Assembly (NCBI GenBank): GCA_028687585.1
Contig: JAQTZV010000001.1
Coordinates: 124,001 to 188,000 of the forward strand
Direction: 5' to 3'
Source of the DNA: Desulfuromonadaceae bacterium
GTDB lineage: Bacteria; Desulfobacterota; Desulfuromonadia; Geobacterales; Pseudopelobacteraceae
Length of the DNA stretch: 64,000 nt
In this document: positions 60,474 to 64,000 of the stretch, one piece after another
Layout: each line of letters begins with the position of its first letter
Position numbering within the stretch: the first letter of the stretch is position 1
The notes under the pieces: model-generated
What the model was told of the DNA's origin: nothing
The model's database searches: none
Seen by the model: the letters and a program-made list of their open reading frames with translations, nothing else
Translations under genes and position numbers: made by a program

Positions 60474-61646
60474 ATGAAAAAACTGATTCCGTTGTTGATT
60501 GCTGTTCTTGTTAGTTCTCTGCCATGTGGTTCGCTCGCTGCTGAAAAGATTGTGGCAAAATCCAAACCTGACATTTCTCTGAGGCTGGAGGTTGAAAATG
60601 CCATCGGTAAAGGGCTCACCTGGCTGGCTGCCAATCAACAGTCAGGAGGAAATTGGGCTCAGGCAGAATATCCCGCAGTTACTGCTCTGGCGCTCACCGC
60701 ATTCCAGGGAGACCCGTCAGGATTCTACAAACGGAAATTTGAGAAGAATATCAAGGGTGGATACGACTATCTGGTAAAGTATGTTAAACCTGACGGCAGC
60801 ATTTATGGCAAGGATCTTAAAAATTATAATACAGCCATTTCCATGATGGCGTTTCTGGTAGCAAATAACACTGCATATGAGCCGATCCTTAAAAATGGAC
60901 GGAAGTACCTGATCAGCCAACAGGATGATTTCGGCGAAAAAGGGATGGGGGATCATCCGCTTGATGGTGGTGTCGGCTATGGCGGCACTTACAAAAACTC
61001 TGACATGAACAACACCACGTCTGCGTTGGAAGCGCTTCATTATACCCGCTACCTGAAAAGTGATGTGGCAAACGATCCGGACGCCAAAGATCTGAACTGG
61101 AAGGCAGCAGCTCAGTTTATCAGCAGGTCCCAAAACCTGAAAGCGACCAATGACCAGAAGTGGGCCAGTGATGACGCCGAAAACAAAGGGGGCTTTGTCT
61201 ATTTTCCTGAAAACAGCAAGGCTGGCGAGACGAAACTTGCCGATGGCAAGGTGGCATTCCGCTCGTATGGAAGCGCAAGCAATAATGGACTGCTCAGCTA
61301 TATGTATGCTCAGGTGGATAAGAGTGACCCACGGGTAAAGGCGGTGACCGAATGGCTTGGCCGCAACTACTCATTGACCGAGAACCCGGGTATGGGACAG
61401 GCCGGACTTTTCTATTACTACCTTACCATGGCCAAGGCGCTGAGTATTTCCGGTGTTGACACCATGACCACAAAGGATGGAAAAAAAATCAACTGGCGCC
61501 AGGATCTGACGAAAATGCTCCTTGATCTCCAGAGTGCCGACGGTTCCTGGGTTAACCAGCAGAGCGGACGTTACTGGGAGAAAGATCCAAACCTGATCAC
61601 ATCATACGCTACCATAACTCTTGAAATTCTGTATCGGGGACTGTAA
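60474..61646 (+). CDS. Secreted prenyltransferase/squalene-cyclase-like toroid protein
   Basis: A 390-residue exported protein with a signal peptide (MKKLIPLLIAVLVSSLPCGS) and an alpha/alpha toroid from about 35 (AIGKGLTWLAANQQSGGNWA, YPAVTALALTAFQGDPS, YNTAISMMAFLVANN, SASNNGLLSYMYAQVD, SADGSWVNQQSGRYWEKDP). The QxxxGxW-like QQSGGNW and DGSW repeats resemble terpene cyclase repeats, but no DXDD acid motif is evident, and export argues against terpene cyclisation. The family annotation is prenyltransferase/squalene oxidase repeat; function unknown. A shorter relative of the toroid in the protein at 55325. Confidence 0.85.
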   Translation: MKKLIPLLIAVLVSSLPCGSLAAEKIVAKSKPDISLRLEVENAIGKGLTWLAANQQSGGNWAQAEYPAVTALALTAFQGDPSGFYKRKFEKNIKGGYDYLVKYVKPDGSIYGKDLKNYNTAISMMAFLVANNTAYEPILKNGRKYLISQQDDFGEKGMGDHPLDGGVGYGGTYKNSDMNNTTSALEALHYTRYLKSDVANDPDAKDLNWKAAAQFISRSQNLKATNDQKWASDDAENKGGFVYFPENSKAGETKLADGKVAFRSYGSASNNGLLSYMYAQVDKSDPRVKAVTEWLGRNYSLTENPGMGQAGLFYYYLTMAKALSISGVDTMTTKDGKKINWRQDLTKMLLDLQSADGSWVNQQSGRYWEKDPNLITSYATITLEILYRGL

Positions 61647-61679
61647 CCATCTTGCTTTTCACCATTTCCGGAGGATTGT

Positions 61680-62888
61680 ATGCCGACAATCCAGCAAAAC
61701 TTTACCGTCAGCTATTCATATCCGGTGATTTTTACCCGGGAAGTGTTCGATCCCGACAATCCTGACCTGGCTGAGACGCTCCGTTTGAGCGGTCGCTCTC
61801 GAAATAGGGCGCTGGTGGTGATTGACAGCGAAGTGTTGCGCACTACACCCGACCTGCTGCAGAAGATCAGCCGGTATGGTGAGCGCCATGCATCATTGCT
61901 TGAGTTTGTCGTACAGCCCTTTTCTGTCCGGGGTGGGGAAACCTGCAAACATGAACCGTTTGAAGTAGAGCAGATTCAGGCGCTCGTGGAGCGGTACAAA
62001 ATATGCCGCCATTCGTTTATTATCGCTATCGGCGGAGGCGCTGTGCTGGATGCTGCCGGTTATGCCGCCGCCACGTCACACCGTGGGGTGCGCTTGATCC
62101 GCCTCCCTACCACGGTCCTCTCCCAGAATGATGCCGGTGTCGGGGTAAAAAACGGGGTAAACGCTTTTGGTCGAAAGAATTTTCTCGGCACTTTTGCTCC
62201 GCCGTTTGCGGTTATAAATGACAGTGCCTTTCTGGCCACCTTGACGGAACGTGACCTGCGTGCCGGTATCGCAGAAGCGATCAAAGTAGCACTGATAAGG
62301 GATCGGCATTTCTTTGACTCTATGTACGCAGCTCGAGCAGAGTTGGCCCGTTTTGCACCGAGGGTTATGGAATCGATGATCTTTCGCTGTGCGGAGATGC
62401 ATCTTGAACATATCGCCACCGGCGGTGATCCATTCGAGTGTGGTTCTTCGCGGCCGCTTGATTTTGGCCACTGGTCCGCTCATAAACTGGAAGAATTGTC
62501 GGCTGGTGAACTCAAGCATGGCGAGGCCGTTGCTATCGGTATCGCCCTTGATTCGATGTATTCCTACCAGACTGGGCTGCTGGGTGATCTGGACCTGCGC
62601 CGCATCCTCACGCTGCTTGACGATGTTGGTTTCACCCTGTATCATCCCGCTCTTTCCTGGCTTGATGTGACCAGAGCGCTGGCTGATTTTCAGGAGCATC
62701 TGGGTGGTGAACTTTCTATTCCCCTGCTGACGGCAATCGGCATGAAAACTGAGGCTCACGTAATTGATGTTGCGCTGATGCAGCGTTGCGTTTCCAAACT
62801 GTCGGAGAGGGAAGAGCGAAAAAAAACGATGAACGGTATGAACACGGTTACTGTCGGTACTTGTGAACGTAAGCAAAATATGCCATGA
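61680..62888 (+). CDS. EboD-like sugar-phosphate cyclase (dehydroquinate-synthase family)
   Basis: A 402-residue NAD-dependent cyclase. The nucleotide loop is AIGGGAVLDAAGYAA (around 116-130); RLPTTVLSQNDAGVGVKNGV and GRKNFLGTFAPP follow. Likely metal ligands are E199, H264 or H268, and H280 (DFGHWSAHKLEE, ELKHGEAVAIG). It is the type found in ebo clusters rather than AroB: it is not linked to aro genes and is followed by an EboB/TatD-like hydrolase. The product may be a cyclitol or a dehydroquinate-like compound. ATGA overlap with the cytochrome gene. Confidence 0.82.
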   Translation: MPTIQQNFTVSYSYPVIFTREVFDPDNPDLAETLRLSGRSRNRALVVIDSEVLRTTPDLLQKISRYGERHASLLEFVVQPFSVRGGETCKHEPFEVEQIQALVERYKICRHSFIIAIGGGAVLDAAGYAAATSHRGVRLIRLPTTVLSQNDAGVGVKNGVNAFGRKNFLGTFAPPFAVINDSAFLATLTERDLRAGIAEAIKVALIRDRHFFDSMYAARAELARFAPRVMESMIFRCAEMHLEHIATGGDPFECGSSRPLDFGHWSAHKLEELSAGELKHGEAVAIGIALDSMYSYQTGLLGDLDLRRILTLLDDVGFTLYHPALSWLDVTRALADFQEHLGGELSIPLLTAIGMKTEAHVIDVALMQRCVSKLSEREERKKTMNGMNTVTVGTCERKQNMP

Positions 62889-63160
62889 AAACAGGTACAG
62901 TGTTGTTGGCATTGTTGCTATGTGCGGTGACTGTCTGCGCCTCTGACATCGTAAGATTTGAGAGCGGCATGATGTTTGATCACCAGGAGCACAAGCGTGA
63001 AGTGGGGATGTGTTCGTATTGTCACGAAAGCACTCCCGGAAAAATTTCCGGTTTTGGCAAAGAGTGGGCGCACAAAACCTGCATCGGCTGCCATAAAGAT
63101 TTCAGGGAAGGTCCTGTGATGTGCGCCGGTTGTCACAAACAGACAAACAGGAAAGACTGA
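62885..63160 (+). CDS. Periplasmic c7-type tri-heme cytochrome (paralogue)
   Basis: A 91-residue secreted cytochrome with a signal peptide (MKTGTVLLALLLCAVTVCAS) and three heme sites, CSYCH, CIGCH and CAGCH. It resembles the protein at 6380 in sequence and spacing (GMCS.CH, SGFGKEWAH, FREGP.C..CH). Its start overlaps the cyclase stop by 4 bases (ATGA), so it is tied to the ebo-like genes, which is unusual. It could pass electrons to or from a partner in the periplasm. Confidence 0.93.
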   Translation: MKTGTVLLALLLCAVTVCASDIVRFESGMMFDHQEHKREVGMCSYCHESTPGKISGFGKEWAHKTCIGCHKDFREGPVMCAGCHKQTNRKD

Positions 63161-63179
63161 TTCTCACAGGAGAACTGAC

Positions 63180-63482
63180 ATGTCACCACCATACCAAACC
63201 ATGGATGCCATGGAAATTCTGGAGCTGTACTTCGTTGAAAACCGCGCCCGGCTTCTTGATATCGCCTCGTTCCTCGACCGGATTGACCGCTATGAAGGGG
63301 CCGAAACCGCCCGCGCAGATTTCCGCTATACTGCGTTTCAGAACGCCGTCGATCTGCTCAAAAGCGGTGCGGCGGGCCGTACGGCGGCCATCCAGACCAT
63401 CTTCAGTGATCCGACGACAGAACCTCTGGAATCGGCAGTCGGGCTGAAGGCTTTCGGTGCCTGGAAAGGGGAAACGCGATGA
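63180..63482 (+). CDS. Small hypothetical helical protein in the ebo-like run
   Basis: A 100-residue, probably soluble and mostly helical protein (ILELYFVENRARLLDIASFL, AFQNAVDLLKSGAAGRTAAI, FSDPTTEPLESAVGLKAFG). No signal peptide, no cysteine motif. It is too short for EboA, and no clear match to it was seen. AGGAGAACTGAC precedes the ATG, and the end overlaps the TatD-like gene by 4 bases (ATGA), so it acts with that enzyme. Confidence 0.8.
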   Translation: MSPPYQTMDAMEILELYFVENRARLLDIASFLDRIDRYEGAETARADFRYTAFQNAVDLLKSGAAGRTAAIQTIFSDPTTEPLESAVGLKAFGAWKGETR

Positions 63483-64000
63483 AGGCGATTGATCCCCACA
63501 TCCATATGGTGTCCCGTACGACTGATGATTATCTGCAGCTTGCCATCGCAGGTATTCACACCGTCGCTGAACCTGCCTTCTGGGCCGGCTTTGACCGCAC
63601 TTCTGCCGACAGTTTCCGTGATTATTTTCAAACTCTGACGGTAACTGAACCGGCTCGGGCCGCCAGATTCGGCATCAAACATTTCTGCTGGATCGGCATG
63701 AATGCCAAGGAAGCGGAAAATCTTGCCATGACCGAAGATGTGCTTGCGCTCATGCCCGAGTTTCTTGACGCACCGACTGCTCTTGGTATTGGCGAAATAG
63801 GGCTGAACAAGAACAGCCGCAACGAAATTAAAACATTGGAGCTGCAGTTGGATCTTGCCGTTCGTCGTAATGAAATGATCCTGATTCATACTCCGCACCT
63901 GGAGGACAAGCTGAAGGGGACACGCATCATCATGGAGATGATCCTCTCTGAACCTCGCATCGATCCTGCCCGGGTGCTGATCGACCACGCCGAGGAGCAT
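63479..64000 (+). CDS. EboB/TatD-like metal-dependent hydrolase (partial)
   Basis: The first 174 residues of a TIM-barrel amidohydrolase-like protein; it runs off the right edge. Metal-binding H7 and H9 are in DPHIHM, E in LGIGEIGLN, and H in ILIHTPHLED and VLIDHAEEH. AEPAFWAGFDRTSADSF and HFCWIGMNAKEAE match the EboB type of TatD-family proteins better than DNase TatD. With the EboD-like cyclase upstream it forms part of an ebo-like cluster; other ebo genes may lie beyond the window. Confidence 0.88.
   Translation, partial: MKAIDPHIHMVSRTTDDYLQLAIAGIHTVAEPAFWAGFDRTSADSFRDYFQTLTVTEPARAARFGIKHFCWIGMNAKEAENLAMTEDVLALMPEFLDAPTALGIGEIGLNKNSRNEIKTLELQLDLAVRRNEMILIHTPHLEDKLKGTRIIMEMILSEPRIDPARVLIDHAEEH

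Noticed and set aside
63180-63482. EboA assignment for the 100-residue protein
   Set aside because: EboA proteins are about twice as long, and the visible sequence shows no matching segments; only position in the cluster would support it.
1-64000. tRNA, rRNA, CRISPR, prophage or complete insertion sequence
   Set aside because: No cloverleaf with T-loop consensus, no repeat-spacer array, no phage genes and no intact transposase were seen; only an IS3-type fragment at 32066.

Overview
The window looks like a chromosomal segment of a Geobacter-type bacterium (Geobacterales, Desulfobacterota). The reasons are small c7-type cytochromes with three CxxCH sites, Geobacter-like ThiC and ThiE-ThiD proteins, an SMS-type Fe-S assembly pair, a PEP-CTERM protein behind a good sigma-54 site, a Geobacter-like SAP/Hsp20 cluster, and GC content that appears to be in the mid-50s. 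Genus and species cannot be fixed from the sequence alone. No tRNA, rRNA, CRISPR array or intact mobile element was seen.

Left part (1-17 kb). A thiamine operon (thiC, cut by the left edge, and a thiE-thiD fusion) lies on the minus strand behind a TPP riboswitch with its own terminator and promoter. A MOSC-domain gene and moaA follow, then an AmmeMemoRadiSam-type radical SAM gene, a membrane-anchored alpha/beta hydrolase, a c7-type cytochrome and a cold-shock gene. Next is a minus-strand three-gene operon that looks like lipid modification: a CFA-synthase-like methyltransferase, a geranylgeranyl-reductase-like flavoprotein and a B12-type radical SAM enzyme. A di-heme peroxidase follows. A minimal SUF-like pair (SmsC/SmsB) sits behind a broken membrane-protein gene, and then come a decayed c7 cytochrome, thpR and pcm.

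Middle part (18-47 kb). A stress island holds three Hsp20 genes, small accompanying proteins and a diguanylate cyclase. The housekeeping core follows on the minus strand: prfB with a +1 frameshift, lnt, a corC-like gene, a rluB-like gene, accA and dnaE. A vapBC module, an IS3-type remnant and a secreted FG-GAP-like protein come next. The canonical rpsB-tsf-pyrH-frr-uppS-cdsA-dxr-rseP-tsaB block, two small Cys-rich proteins, ilvE and plus-strand pyruvate carboxylase complete this part.

Right part (47-64 kb), all on the plus strand. A MoxR/Bat aerotolerance-type operon (moxR, DUF58, a membrane protein, batA, batB, batC, batD) is followed by a sigma-54 site, a PEP-CTERM protein and a large secreted PKD/toroid protein. 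A further run holds a GspC-like protein, an O-methyltransferase, a YdjY-domain protein, a secreted squalene-cyclase-like toroid protein, an EboD-like sugar-phosphate cyclase, a c7-type cytochrome, a small unknown protein and an EboB/TatD-like hydrolase cut by the right edge. This last run is the best candidate for an undescribed system: ebo-like cytoplasmic chemistry joined to heme and periplasmic toroid proteins.

Four non-coding themes recur. (1) A stem-loop leader element occurs at four places, two of them at equal distance before small-heat-shock units. (2) Four long inverted repeats have arms made of short tandem units, and one of them lies inside the 5' end of batD. (3) Two promoters share far more than their -35 and -10 boxes. 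(4) Two other promoters share a -35/spacer block.
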